Assembly (NCBI GenBank): GCA_913061335.1
Contig: CAJXTP010000100.1
Location: forward strand, 1 to 9,529
Reading direction: 5' to 3'
Length of the DNA stretch: 9,529 nt
From: an uncultured Loktanella sp.
GTDB taxonomy: Bacteria; Pseudomonadota; Alphaproteobacteria; Rhodobacterales; Rhodobacteraceae
Shown here: positions 1 through 6,473 of the stretch, piece after piece
Position numbering within the stretch: position 1 is the first letter of the stretch
Layout: every line of letters begins with the position of its first letter
The notes under the pieces: generated by a model
Database searches by the model: none
What the model was told of the DNA's origin: nothing
What the model saw: only the letters and a program-made list of their open reading frames with translations
Program-made: the position numbers and the translations under genes

Positions 1-34
1 TTCGTCGGCAGCGTCAGATGTGTATAAGAGACAG
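1..34. other. Nextera read-1 adapter (library artefact)
   Basis: Bases 2-34 match the Illumina Nextera transposase adapter for read 1, ending in the 19-bp Tn5 mosaic end (16-34, AGATGTGTATAAGAGACAG). Base 1 would be the last base of the i5 index. This is not genomic. A GTG at 20 inside the adapter opens a false reading frame into the first gene, giving a chimeric N-terminus MYKRQ, a known signature of untrimmed Nextera adapters. Confidence 0.98.
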
Positions 35-1015
35 ACCTATGGCAATCAAACGCCGCAGGCCGATGCCCACAAACAGATTGATATGGCGCTGGATGCGGGG
101 CTGAACTTTACCGATACTGCCGAGATGTATCCGGTTAATCCGATCAAAGCCGAGACTGTTGGCAATTCAGAGCGTGTGATTGGAGAATGGGTCAAAGCCA
201 CTGGCCGCCGCAATGATCTGGTGATCGCGACCAAAGTGTCGGGCGATAATCCCGGTTGGGTGCGAGGCGGCAAAGGCTATGATGGGGCGATGATGGCAAG
301 CGCAATTGATGCATCGCTTGCCCGCCTGCAAACCGATGTCATTGATTTGTACCAGATGCATTGGCCAATGCGTGGGTCATATATGTTCCGGCAAAACTGG
401 AGCTTTGATCCGTCGGGTCAGAACCGACAGCAGACACTGGATCATATGATGGACGTTTTGGGTGCCCTAGATGCAGCCGTGAAAGCAGGGAAAATCCGCG
501 CGATTGGCATGTCGAACGAGAGCGCTTGGGGCATGACGAAGTGGATTGATTGCGCCGACGCCGCTGGACTGCCGCGTATGGCATCGGTGCAGAACGAATA
601 TTCGTTGATGTGCCGGTTGTACGACACCGACATGGCCGAGATGGCCGTGAATGAAGACGTGACGCTCGTGTCATTCTCGCCATTGGCGACGGGTTTGTTG
701 ACTGGCAAGTATCAAAACGGTGCTGTGCCAACGGGGAGCCGGATGTCGATTAGTGGCGACCTTGGGGGGCGTATGACTTCGCGGACGTTGCCCGCGGTGC
801 AGGCCTATATTGGTGTCGCAGCCAAACACGATCTTGATCCTGTGCATATGGCGATGGCGTGGCAACGGTCTCGTCCGTTTGCCATATCCGCGATTTTTGG
901 CACGACCACGTCGGCGCAATTGGCGCATTTGCTTGAAGGCCGCGACTTGGTGTTATCTGCCGAGGTATTGACCGATATTGATCAAGCGCACCGTGCCCAT
1001 CCGATGCCCTATTAA
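35..1015 (+). CDS. tas: Tas-like NADP(H)-dependent aldo/keto reductase, 5' truncated
   Basis: Aldo/keto reductase (AKR) superfamily, closest by eye to E. coli Tas. Such enzymes are cytoplasmic TIM barrels that reduce aldehydes or ketones with NAD(P)H; the natural substrate of Tas-type members is uncertain. The 326 genomic residues start at TYGNQ, which aligns with the Tas segment TFGEQ, so roughly 20 N-terminal residues are missing. The AKR catalytic tetrad is visible: Asp and Tyr in DTAEMYP (Asp at codon 128-130), Lys in IATKVSG (codon 233-235) and His in YQMHWP (codon 359-361). The C-terminal half carries QNEYSL and FSPLATGLLTGKY, typical of the family. The stop is TAA at 1013-1015. An apparent start at 20 lies in adapter sequence and is false; the true start is outside the window. 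A 172-bp gap and a hairpin separate it from the carnitine operon, so a shared role is not indicated. Confidence 0.9.
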   Translation, partial: TYGNQTPQADAHKQIDMALDAGLNFTDTAEMYPVNPIKAETVGNSERVIGEWVKATGRRNDLVIATKVSGDNPGWVRGGKGYDGAMMASAIDASLARLQTDVIDLYQMHWPMRGSYMFRQNWSFDPSGQNRQQTLDHMMDVLGALDAAVKAGKIRAIGMSNESAWGMTKWIDCADAAGLPRMASVQNEYSLMCRLYDTDMAEMAVNEDVTLVSFSPLATGLLTGKYQNGAVPTGSRMSISGDLGGRMTSRTLPAVQAYIGVAAKHDLDPVHMAMAWQRSRPFAISAIFGTTTSAQLAHLLEGRDLVLSAEVLTDIDQAHRAHPMPY

Positions 1016-1020
1016 TAGGG

Positions 1021-1044
1021 GCGCGCAAGCGCGCATGACATTTT
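1021..1044 (+). terminator. Probable intrinsic terminator after the aldo/keto reductase
   Basis: An all-G/C 5-bp stem (GCGCG 1021-1025 with CGCGC 1030-1034) closes a CAAG loop 5 bp after the reductase stop. TTTT follows at 1041-1044, a few bases below the stem. The short stem and gapped T run make this plausible, not certain. Confidence 0.5.
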
Positions 1045-1121
1045 GATTGGCTCAACGCAGATGGTTGCGGGTTTGGTTAAGGTCGTTGCCTCCGGCGGAC
1101 ATATTTTGGCTTTGAAAAAGT

Positions 1122-1134
1122 AAGACATTGTCTT
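1122..1134. promoter_or_regulatory. Candidate operator upstream of the carnitine operon
   Basis: A perfect odd-centred inverted repeat, AAGACA-T-TGTCTT, lies 53 bp before the BKACE start codon in the only gap from which this operon could be transcribed. Its size and position suit a dimeric repressor or activator site. I could not assign convincing -35 and -10 boxes around it, and no regulator for the operon is in the window. Confidence 0.4.
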
Positions 1135-1160
1135 GCGCTTGGTGAGGGAATCGCCGAACG

Positions 1161-1170
1161 TCTGATCAGA
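1161..1170. promoter_or_regulatory. Perfect 10-bp palindrome before the BKACE ribosome binding site
   Basis: TCTGATCAGA is self-complementary and sits 5 bp before the strong Shine-Dalgarno (GGGAGGA, 1176-1182). Part of it can instead pair as RNA: CTGAT (1162-1166) with ATCAG (1172-1176), a 5-nt-loop hairpin abutting the Shine-Dalgarno. It could be an operator half, a weak leader structure or chance. Confidence 0.25.
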
Positions 1171-1187
1171 AATCAGGGAGGACCTTC

Positions 1188-2102
1188 ATGCCACTGCAAA
1201 TGAACCGTGAGGTGTTTATCACCGCCGCCATTACTGGATCAGGTAGTACGCAGGACCGTAGCCCGCATGTGCCACGGTCCCCCAAGCAGATTGCCGAGAG
1301 TGCGATTGATGCAGCCAAAGCTGGTGCCGCCATTGTGCATTGCCATGTGCGTGACCCTGAAACAGGTGCGCCGAGCCGTGATCTTGGGCTTTACCGCGAG
1401 CTGACGGACCGCGTGCGTGACGCTGAAATAGATGTTGTCTTGAATCTGACAGCGGGCATGGGCGGTGACATTATTTTTGGTGGCTCAGAGGTGCCGTTTC
1501 CGCCGGCCGCTGGCACCGATATGGTTGGGGCGACCGAGCGCGTGGCCCACGTGGCGGAGTGTTTGCCAGAGATTTGCACGCTTGATTGCGGTACGATGAA
1601 TTTTGCTGAAGCCGATTATGTCATGACCAACACACCGGGCATGTTGGTTGCGATGGGTCGGATGATGACCGCTTTGGGTGTGAAGCCCGAGATCGAGGCC
1701 TTTGACACTGGACACCTTTGGTACGCCAAGCAGCTGGTCAAGGACGGCGTCTTGGATAGCCCTGCGCTTGTTCAGCTTTGCATGGGGGTGCCTTGGGGTG
1801 CACCTGATGACCTTAATACATTTATGGCGATGGTTAATAATGTGCCTGACGACTGGACGTTCAGCGCGTTTGGTTTGGGCCGGTCGCAAATGCCATATGT
1901 GGCAGCGTCCGTGTTGGCTGGCGGCAATGTCCGTGTCGGGTTGGAAGACAACCTGATGCTGGATCGGGGTGTATTGGCGACGAACGCGCAATTGGTTGAA
2001 CGCGCGGCTGGAATTGTTGAAAATCTTGGGGCGCGGGTGATCGGGCCTGATGAAGTACGCAAGAAATTGGGTTTAACCAAGCGTGCGCCGGTTCGCAAAT
2101 GA
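1188..2102 (+). CDS. cdhC: BKACE/DUF849 3-dehydrocarnitine cleavage enzyme
   Basis: A beta-keto acid cleavage enzyme (BKACE, DUF849) of 304 residues, normal for the family. These Zn-dependent TIM barrels react a beta-keto acid with acetyl-CoA. Here the neighbouring carnitine dehydrogenase points to 3-dehydrocarnitine + acetyl-CoA giving betainyl-CoA + acetoacetate, as for CdhC of Pseudomonas. Visible in the sequence: the metal motif HCHVRD (His51, His53) and RVGLED (Arg249, third ligand Glu253, Asp254), with the same spacing as Arg226, Glu230 and Asp231 of the characterised 3-keto-5-aminohexanoate cleavage enzyme Kce. The ATG at 1188 is chosen for the strong GGGAGGA Shine-Dalgarno at 1176-1182; a second ATG at 1200 lacks one. 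It is first gene of the operon, with 55 bp to the lipoprotein. Family is certain; the substrate is inferred from context, since BKACE members use many beta-keto acids. Confidence 0.92.
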   Translation: MPLQMNREVFITAAITGSGSTQDRSPHVPRSPKQIAESAIDAAKAGAAIVHCHVRDPETGAPSRDLGLYRELTDRVRDAEIDVVLNLTAGMGGDIIFGGSEVPFPPAAGTDMVGATERVAHVAECLPEICTLDCGTMNFAEADYVMTNTPGMLVAMGRMMTALGVKPEIEAFDTGHLWYAKQLVKDGVLDSPALVQLCMGVPWGAPDDLNTFMAMVNNVPDDWTFSAFGLGRSQMPYVAASVLAGGNVRVGLEDNLMLDRGVLATNAQLVERAAGIVENLGARVIGPDEVRKKLGLTKRAPVRK

Positions 2103-2157
2103 GCGCACTTTGGGGTATCAACGGGTATGAGTTAGATTGATTGATGGAGGTACCGCA

Positions 2158-2421
2158 ATGAAGCGCTATATTTTCGGCTGTGTATTGGCCTTGGCCGCCT
2201 GTGATGAGGCTGGGATGGCAACATCCGGCGGTGGTGGCTTTCGTGAGCGCCTCGTGATTGGATCTTCCATGACATTTGAGCAATGCCGTGCGCGCGGAGG
2301 TTTGATCATTCGTGACAGCGGCAGCCCAATGATTGCCTGCGATCCAAACGTTATTCGCGCACCGGTTCCGGTTGATGAATTTGACAATCCGACAGCAAAC
2401 GCTGCTGCGTCCGGCACATAA
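2158..2421 (+). CDS. Small lipoprotein inside the carnitine operon
   Basis: An 87-residue predicted lipoprotein of no family I recognise. The N-terminus is a short signal peptide (Lys2-Arg3, hydrophobic 4-14) ending in the lipobox LAAC with Cys15 as the lipidated residue. Asp16 and Glu17 follow; in E. coli an acidic +2 residue favours inner-membrane retention, though whether this rule holds here is unknown. A Gly-rich linker (24-27) leads to a small domain with two further cysteines, Cys43 (FEQCRARGG) and Cys61 (MIACDP), which could form a periplasmic disulfide. The tail is Ala/Asn/Ser-rich. The ATG at 2158 is chosen because GGAGG (2146-2150) lies 7 nt before it and the signal peptide starts there; an upstream in-frame TTG at 2137 would spoil the signal. 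It is 17 bp before the dehydrogenase gene, hence probably cotranscribed. Function unknown. Confidence 0.8.
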   Translation: MKRYIFGCVLALAACDEAGMATSGGGGFRERLVIGSSMTFEQCRARGGLIIRDSGSPMIACDPNVIRAPVPVDEFDNPTANAAASGT

Positions 2422-2438
2422 ATAAAGGGGAGAAAACG

Positions 2439-3893
2439 ATGGGGAAATCGGCAGCCATAATCGGCGGCGGGGTCATTGGTGGTGGCTGGGCTGCACGGTT
2501 TTTAATGATGGGCTGGGACGTTCAGGTTTTTGACCCTGACCCAGATGCGCAGCGTAAAATCGGCGAAGTGTTAGACAACGCGCGGCGGTCTTTGCCTGGC
2601 TTGTCGGATGTCGATCTTCCCCAAGAAGGTACATTGTCGTTTCACGATGTCATGTCTGAGGCTGTGGACGGCGTTGCATGGATCCAAGAAAGCGTACCGG
2701 AGCGGCTGGAGCTGAAGCGCAAAGTCTATCAAACCTTGCAGGAACATTGCCCCGTTGATGCGATCATTGGGTCGTCCACGTCTGGATTTAAGCCGTCTGA
2801 ATTACAGGGCAGCGCCGCGCGTCCAGAACAGATTGTGGTCACCCACCCGTTTAATCCGGTCTATCTGCTGCCGTTGATTGAGCTGGTTCCGACTGATCAA
2901 AACCCGCCTGAGATGGTGGCGAAGGCCAGTGAAATTTTGACCAGTATTGGCATGTATCCACTGCATGTGCGTGCCGAAATTGATGCCCATATTGCCGACC
3001 GTTTCCTAGAGGCCGTGTGGCGCGAGGCGCTTTGGCTGATCAAAGACGGCATTGCGACCACTGAAGAAATCGACAATGCGATCCGTTATGGGTTTGGCCT
3101 GCGCTGGGCGCAGATGGGTCTGTTTGAAACCTACCGCATTGCGGGCGGTGAAGCAGGAATGCGTCATTTCATTGAACAATTCGGCCCATGCCTGTCGTGG
3201 CCATGGACCAAGCTGATGGATGTGCCAGAGTTGACCGAGGACCTGATTGATAAAATCGCGGGCCAATCTGACGCGCAATCGGGCCATATGACCATCCGTG
3301 AATTGGAACGCACACGCGACAATAATCTTGTGACGATCCTGCGCGGGCTTAAGGCGCAGGACTTTGGGGCAGGCGCGTTGCTGAACGCCCAAGACGTCCG
3401 TTTGTCCCGACCTGCTGCGATGCCTGCCGATGTGTCTGCGCCGCTGGAAACTGTTCGCCGCGCCATTCCGCTCGATTGGACCGACTATAATGGCCACATG
3501 AATGAAGCACGATATTTGCTGGCCTTTGGTGACGCGACGGATCGGCTGATGGACATCGTGGGCTGTAATGCGGATTATATTGCCAACGGCGGTAGCTACT
3601 TCACCGCCGAGACCCACATCCGACATTTAGATGAAGTCCACGCTGGCACACGCATCCACATCGACACACAGATCCTTTTGGGCGCTGGGAAAAAGATGCA
3701 TTTGTTCCACCGAATGTACGCCGATGACCGCTTGCTTGCGACGGGTGAGCACATGCTGATCCACGTCGACCTTGCGACACGTCGTGCGTCTGAACCTGCG
3801 CCTGATATTGCCGCCAAGCTGGCCCAAATCGCGGACGCCCACGCAAGACTGCCCTTGCCCGAAGGGGCGGGCAAAGCTGTAGGTGTCAAATGA
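2439..3893 (+). CDS. lcdH: L-carnitine dehydrogenase/betainyl-CoA thioesterase fusion
   Basis: A two-domain cytoplasmic enzyme of 484 residues. Residues 4-185 are a 3-hydroxyacyl-CoA-dehydrogenase-type Rossmann domain with NAD-binding GGGVIGGGWAARF (9-21), Asp32 at the end of the second strand, the SSTSG segment (112-116) and the His-Glu pair His136 (THPFNP) and Glu148. Residues 186-310 are the helical C-terminal dehydrogenase domain. Residues 335-470 are a hotdog (4HBT-like) thioesterase domain with the signature DYNGHMNEARY (349-359). The first half oxidises L-carnitine to 3-dehydrocarnitine; the second hydrolyses the betainyl-CoA made by the BKACE enzyme to glycine betaine and CoA. Fusion of the two is known in rhizobial and related alphaproteobacterial carnitine dehydrogenases; Pseudomonas encodes them separately. 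The start has GGGGAG (2427-2432) 6 nt upstream. The stop overlaps the SDR start as ATGA. Confidence 0.93.
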   Translation: MGKSAAIIGGGVIGGGWAARFLMMGWDVQVFDPDPDAQRKIGEVLDNARRSLPGLSDVDLPQEGTLSFHDVMSEAVDGVAWIQESVPERLELKRKVYQTLQEHCPVDAIIGSSTSGFKPSELQGSAARPEQIVVTHPFNPVYLLPLIELVPTDQNPPEMVAKASEILTSIGMYPLHVRAEIDAHIADRFLEAVWREALWLIKDGIATTEEIDNAIRYGFGLRWAQMGLFETYRIAGGEAGMRHFIEQFGPCLSWPWTKLMDVPELTEDLIDKIAGQSDAQSGHMTIRELERTRDNNLVTILRGLKAQDFGAGALLNAQDVRLSRPAAMPADVSAPLETVRRAIPLDWTDYNGHMNEARYLLAFGDATDRLMDIVGCNADYIANGGSYFTAETHIRHLDEVHAGTRIHIDTQILLGAGKKMHLFHRMYADDRLLATGEHMLIHVDLATRRASEPAPDIAAKLAQIADAHARLPLPEGAGKAVGVK

Positions 3894-4645
3894 CCCGCGC
3901 GTTGATCACTGCGGGTGCGTCCGGTATCGGTCGCGCGATGGCGCAGGCTTATGCGGACGCGGGGTTTGAGGTTTGGGTCACGGATATTGATGCCGACGCG
4001 CTGGATGCTTTGCCGGATGCGTGGCACTGCCATGAGGTTAGCGCAAATGACGAACCCGCAGTTGCCTCCCTGTTCGTGCAGATTGGTGCTGCTGGCGGGC
4101 TTGATGTGCTGTGTGCAAACGCAGGTATTGCCGGGCCAACGGCGGCGATTGAAGATGTGGACCTGACGGATTGGCAGGCCTGTGTCTCCGTTAATTTGGA
4201 GGGCGCATTTTTGGCGACGAAATACGCCGCCCCGATGATGAAATCGGCAGGCAAGGGGGCGATCATTTATACGTCTTCGACGGCGGGTATCTATGGCTAC
4301 CCAAACCGGGCACCGTATTCGGCGGCCAAATGGGCAATCATCGGGTTGATGAAAACCACTGCGATGGAATTGGGCCCGTTTGGGATCCGCGCCAATGCAA
4401 TCTGTCCGGGGGCTGTCGAAGGCAAGCGCATGGAAGGCGTGTTGGCGCGCGAAGCGGCCGCCAAAAACATGACACGTGATCAGGTTTATGATGGCTACGC
4501 GGTCGGGACATCAATGCGCAGTTTTGTAGAGGCATCTGACGTAGCAAACATGGCTGTTTTCCTCGGCACAGACGTATCACGCATGGTTTCAGGGCAGGTT
4601 ATCTCGGTTGATGGTCACACGGAAAACCCTGATCCAAAGGTTTAA
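3890..4645 (+). CDS. Short-chain dehydrogenase/reductase, last gene of the carnitine operon
   Basis: A classical SDR of 251 residues, the usual length. It has a cofactor loop TAGASGIG (7-14, a TGxxxGIG variant), Asp32 after the second strand, which favours NAD(H), CANAG (75-79), Asn102, Ser130, and the catalytic Tyr143-x3-Lys147 (YSAAK), then PG at 173-174. The start overlaps the upstream stop by 4 bp (ATGA), with AGGTG (3881-3885) just upstream, implying translational coupling to the carnitine enzyme. The substrate is not readable from the sequence. Options consistent with the operon are oxidation of D-carnitine or a related hydroxy-quaternary amine, or reduction of the acetoacetate released by the BKACE step. 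All are inference. The gene ends tail-to-tail with the XRE regulator, sharing 4 bp (TTAA). Confidence 0.88.
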   Translation: MTRALITAGASGIGRAMAQAYADAGFEVWVTDIDADALDALPDAWHCHEVSANDEPAVASLFVQIGAAGGLDVLCANAGIAGPTAAIEDVDLTDWQACVSVNLEGAFLATKYAAPMMKSAGKGAIIYTSSTAGIYGYPNRAPYSAAKWAIIGLMKTTAMELGPFGIRANAICPGAVEGKRMEGVLAREAAAKNMTRDQVYDGYAVGTSMRSFVEASDVANMAVFLGTDVSRMVSGQVISVDGHTENPDPKV

Positions 4646-5502
4646 CGTAACGCGGCAAGAAGTTTGTCGATGAACAGCCCGACGTCACGTGACGGAATGG
4701 ATGCCGCGCGTACAAGCCCGTCAAAATGCTCTTTCATCGCGGCAATCCTGTCGCGGTCGCGGAACACCAGATAGTTTTGCCCCATATAGATCACAGCCAA
4801 GAGCGGCCCAAAGACGGTGACGGGCGCAGAAAATAACTGGCGTTGATCAAACAGATGAAGCCGCATTGATGGGTATAGCTGGGCATTAAGATCGCGCAGA
4901 TTTTCTAGTTGTGCACGGCGCAAAGCCACGGGAATTCCGGTATAATACCCCTCGGCGCGGGCGAAACTGGTCAGCTCGCATTCCGAAAACGCAATTTCAT
5001 AGTCGGACCTTGCCTGACGCATCCATTCCAGCCGATCACGGCTGGCACCGACCGCCTGATCAGTGGTTTTTCCCAACGATGGTTCGTACTCCCAGCGCAG
5101 CACGGCATCGGTCTTAAGCATATCAGGCAGGCCCGCAGGGACATGTCGAATTTTGTAGCCTTCCGCCTCTTGGTGCCACGCGAAGATCGCGTCATCGATC
5201 AATGCGCGCGGCGCGTGGGTCATCGACATGGCGGCTGCGACTAACTCGGCGGCTTGCTCGGGGCGATCTGACAGGCCCAAAAGCCAGTCCGCGCTTACAC
5301 CCAAAGCAGAGGCGCATCCGGCAACAAGCTGGGCGTTAGGCAGCCGTGCACCGGTGTCTTTGAGCAGTTGAGAAAGCGTGGACCGATCCACGCCTGCTTG
5401 TCGTGCCAATTTGCTTTGGTTCGATCCCGCATGCGTAATGGCGGTTGCCAGTCGACTGCGAAACAAAGCCGCGCGGGTATTTTTGTCGATATTTATCACC
5501 AT
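4642..5502 (-). CDS. XRE-family helix-turn-helix transcriptional regulator
   Basis: A 286-residue cytoplasmic DNA-binding protein. The N-terminal part (about residues 15-75 from Met at 5502) is an XRE/Cro-type helix-turn-helix: SKLARQAGVDRSTLSQLLKD, then LVAGCASALGVSADWLLGL. The remaining about 200 residues are a conserved-looking domain I do not recognise with certainty; it vaguely recalls the C-terminal region of actinobacterial HTH/DUF5753 proteins and may sense a ligand. Two starts are possible, ATG 5502 (MVINIDKN) and ATG 5520 (six residues more); neither has a Shine-Dalgarno. I prefer 5502 because the dyad at 5505-5516 and a TAAAAT box at 5527-5522 then fall upstream. It is divergent from the desaturase gene (81-bp gap), so that gene and its own promoter are the most likely targets. 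Its stop overlaps the SDR stop by 4 bp. Confidence 0.83.
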   Translation of the reverse strand: MVINIDKNTRAALFRSRLATAITHAGSNQSKLARQAGVDRSTLSQLLKDTGARLPNAQLVAGCASALGVSADWLLGLSDRPEQAAELVAAAMSMTHAPRALIDDAIFAWHQEAEGYKIRHVPAGLPDMLKTDAVLRWEYEPSLGKTTDQAVGASRDRLEWMRQARSDYEIAFSECELTSFARAEGYYTGIPVALRRAQLENLRDLNAQLYPSMRLHLFDQRQLFSAPVTVFGPLLAVIYMGQNYLVFRDRDRIAAMKEHFDGLVRAASIPSRDVGLFIDKLLAALR

Positions 5503-5504
5503 AG

Positions 5505-5516
5505 GTGTATTTACAC
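5505..5516. promoter_or_regulatory. Candidate operator at the XRE gene start
   Basis: GTGTA-TT-TACAC, a perfect 5-bp-arm dyad, lies 2 bp upstream of the preferred regulator start (5502). A minus-strand TAAAAT box (5527-5522) would place transcription initiation within this dyad, as expected for an autoregulatory site. The arms are short, so chance is possible. Confidence 0.35.
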
Positions 5517-5562
5517 ACATAATTTTATATTTGTGAACTGCTGTCTAACTGCGCAACAGATT

Positions 5563-5568
5563 TATACT
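5563..5568 (+). promoter_or_regulatory. Candidate -10 box of the desaturase promoter
   Basis: TATACT matches the sigma-70 -10 consensus at five of six positions in an AT-rich gap. The best -35 at 16-bp spacing (CTGTCT, 5541-5546) matches only three of six, so an activator may be needed. Initiation would fall near 5575, about 9 nt before the ATG, giving a very short leader. Confidence 0.35.
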
Positions 5569-5570
5569 GG

Positions 5571-5586
5571 CATAGGTTGACCTATG
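5571..5586. promoter_or_regulatory. Strong dyad overlapping the desaturase start codon
   Basis: CATAGGT-TG-ACCTATG is a perfect inverted repeat with 7-bp arms and a 2-bp centre. It covers the predicted transcription start and the ATG itself (5584-5586), an ideal place for a repressor to block initiation. The neighbouring divergent XRE protein is the natural candidate to bind it. The half-site CATAGGT also occurs at 5500-5506, overlapping the regulator start. Confidence 0.5.
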
Positions 5587-6456
5587 GATCACAATTTTTC
5601 TTGGCCAACTCTTGCACTAATTATCATCGTTTATGCGGCTTGGGGGGGATTGCTTTTTGTGGACCCTTGGTGGATTTCGGGCCCGCTTTTGGCTATCATG
5701 ATCGCATTGCAGGCGTCGCTTCAGCACGAAGTATTGCATGGGCACCCATTCAAGAATTCGCGTAAAAACATGGCGCTGGTCTGGCTATCATTGTCGGTCG
5801 TCATCCCATTTACGCGATTTCGCGATACGCATTTGGCCCATCACCAAGATGCCCTGTTGACTGATCCTTACGACGACCCCGAGACCAATTTCCTTGATCC
5901 GCTGGTTTGGAATAAATTGCCGCGAGCGGCGCAAGTCGTGCTGCTGCTAAACAATACGTTGTTGGGCAGGTTGATCATTGGCCCAGCACTTGGATTGATT
6001 GCGTTTGTGCAAAGTGAATGGCGCGGCCGGACCCCAACAACGATGCGGCAATGGGTTGGACATTTGCCTGCAGTTGGTATCGTGCTTTGTGCTGTCAGCC
6101 TAAGCCCGCAGTCATTATGGACATACGGTTTTGCTGTTTATCTGGCGTTGTCTATTCTTAAGTTGCGCACGTTTTTGGAACATCAACCGGCCGAGCGAGC
6201 CTCCCATCGCAGCGTGATTGTTGAAAGGGGCGGTTTGTTTGGGTTTCTGTTTTTAAACAACAACCTACACGTCGTTCATCATATGCATCCAAATGTGCGA
6301 TGGTACCGATTGCCGCAACTTTACCGTGCCAACAAGGCACATTATTTGCGGTGTAACGGAGGGTATGTTTACCCGTCTTATTGCGCGATTGCGCGCGCAT
6401 ATGCATGGCGCAGAAAAGATCCTGTCGCGCATCCACTCTGGCAAAAGAAGCCCTAG
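5584..6456 (+). CDS. Membrane fatty-acid-desaturase-family di-iron oxygenase
   Basis: A 290-residue integral membrane protein with the three histidine boxes of the FA_desaturase family: HEVLHGH (48-54), HLAHH (83-87) and HVVHH (229-233), plus His200 in the RTFLEH segment. These ligate a di-iron centre that uses O2 to desaturate or hydroxylate an acyl-type substrate. Hydrophobic segments lie near 9-26, 32-47, 63-77, 116-143 and 160-192, with the boxes facing the cytoplasm. At 290 residues it is shorter than many acyl-lipid desaturases and has no fused cytochrome b5 or ferredoxin domain, so it needs an external electron donor not seen here. The family also includes carotenoid ketolases/hydroxylases and the rhizobitoxine desaturase RtxC, so the substrate is open. 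The start has only a weak AGG (5574-5576) and is embedded in a dyad. The exporter gene follows after 17 bp. Confidence 0.85.
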   Translation: MDHNFSWPTLALIIIVYAAWGGLLFVDPWWISGPLLAIMIALQASLQHEVLHGHPFKNSRKNMALVWLSLSVVIPFTRFRDTHLAHHQDALLTDPYDDPETNFLDPLVWNKLPRAAQVVLLLNNTLLGRLIIGPALGLIAFVQSEWRGRTPTTMRQWVGHLPAVGIVLCAVSLSPQSLWTYGFAVYLALSILKLRTFLEHQPAERASHRSVIVERGGLFGFLFLNNNLHVVHHMHPNVRWYRLPQLYRANKAHYLRCNGGYVYPSYCAIARAYAWRRKDPVAHPLWQKKP

Positions 6457-6473
6457 ACGCGTTAAAAGCATTC

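Noticed and set aside
16..34. Tn5 mosaic ends at both contig ends as a natural transposon
   Set aside because: Each mosaic end is joined to Illumina read adapters, and at the 3' end to an index and P7 sequence, so it is library DNA, not an IS50/Tn5 element.
1485..1991. 168-residue minus-strand frame inside the BKACE gene
   Set aside because: His/Arg-rich shadow of a conserved coding region on the other strand.
2137..2157. TTG start seven codons upstream of the lipoprotein
   Set aside because: It would bury the Shine-Dalgarno GGAGG in coding sequence and put acidic, non-signal residues before the signal peptide.
3006..3626. 206-residue minus-strand open frame inside lcdH
   Set aside because: It is antisense to the dehydrogenase/thioesterase fusion, has no recognisable motif and no Shine-Dalgarno.
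6381..6473. N-terminal extension of the DMT transporter from a TTG at 6381
   Set aside because: It would overlap the desaturase coding region and place a cysteine/arginine-rich stretch before the first membrane helix; ATG 6474 fits the family start.
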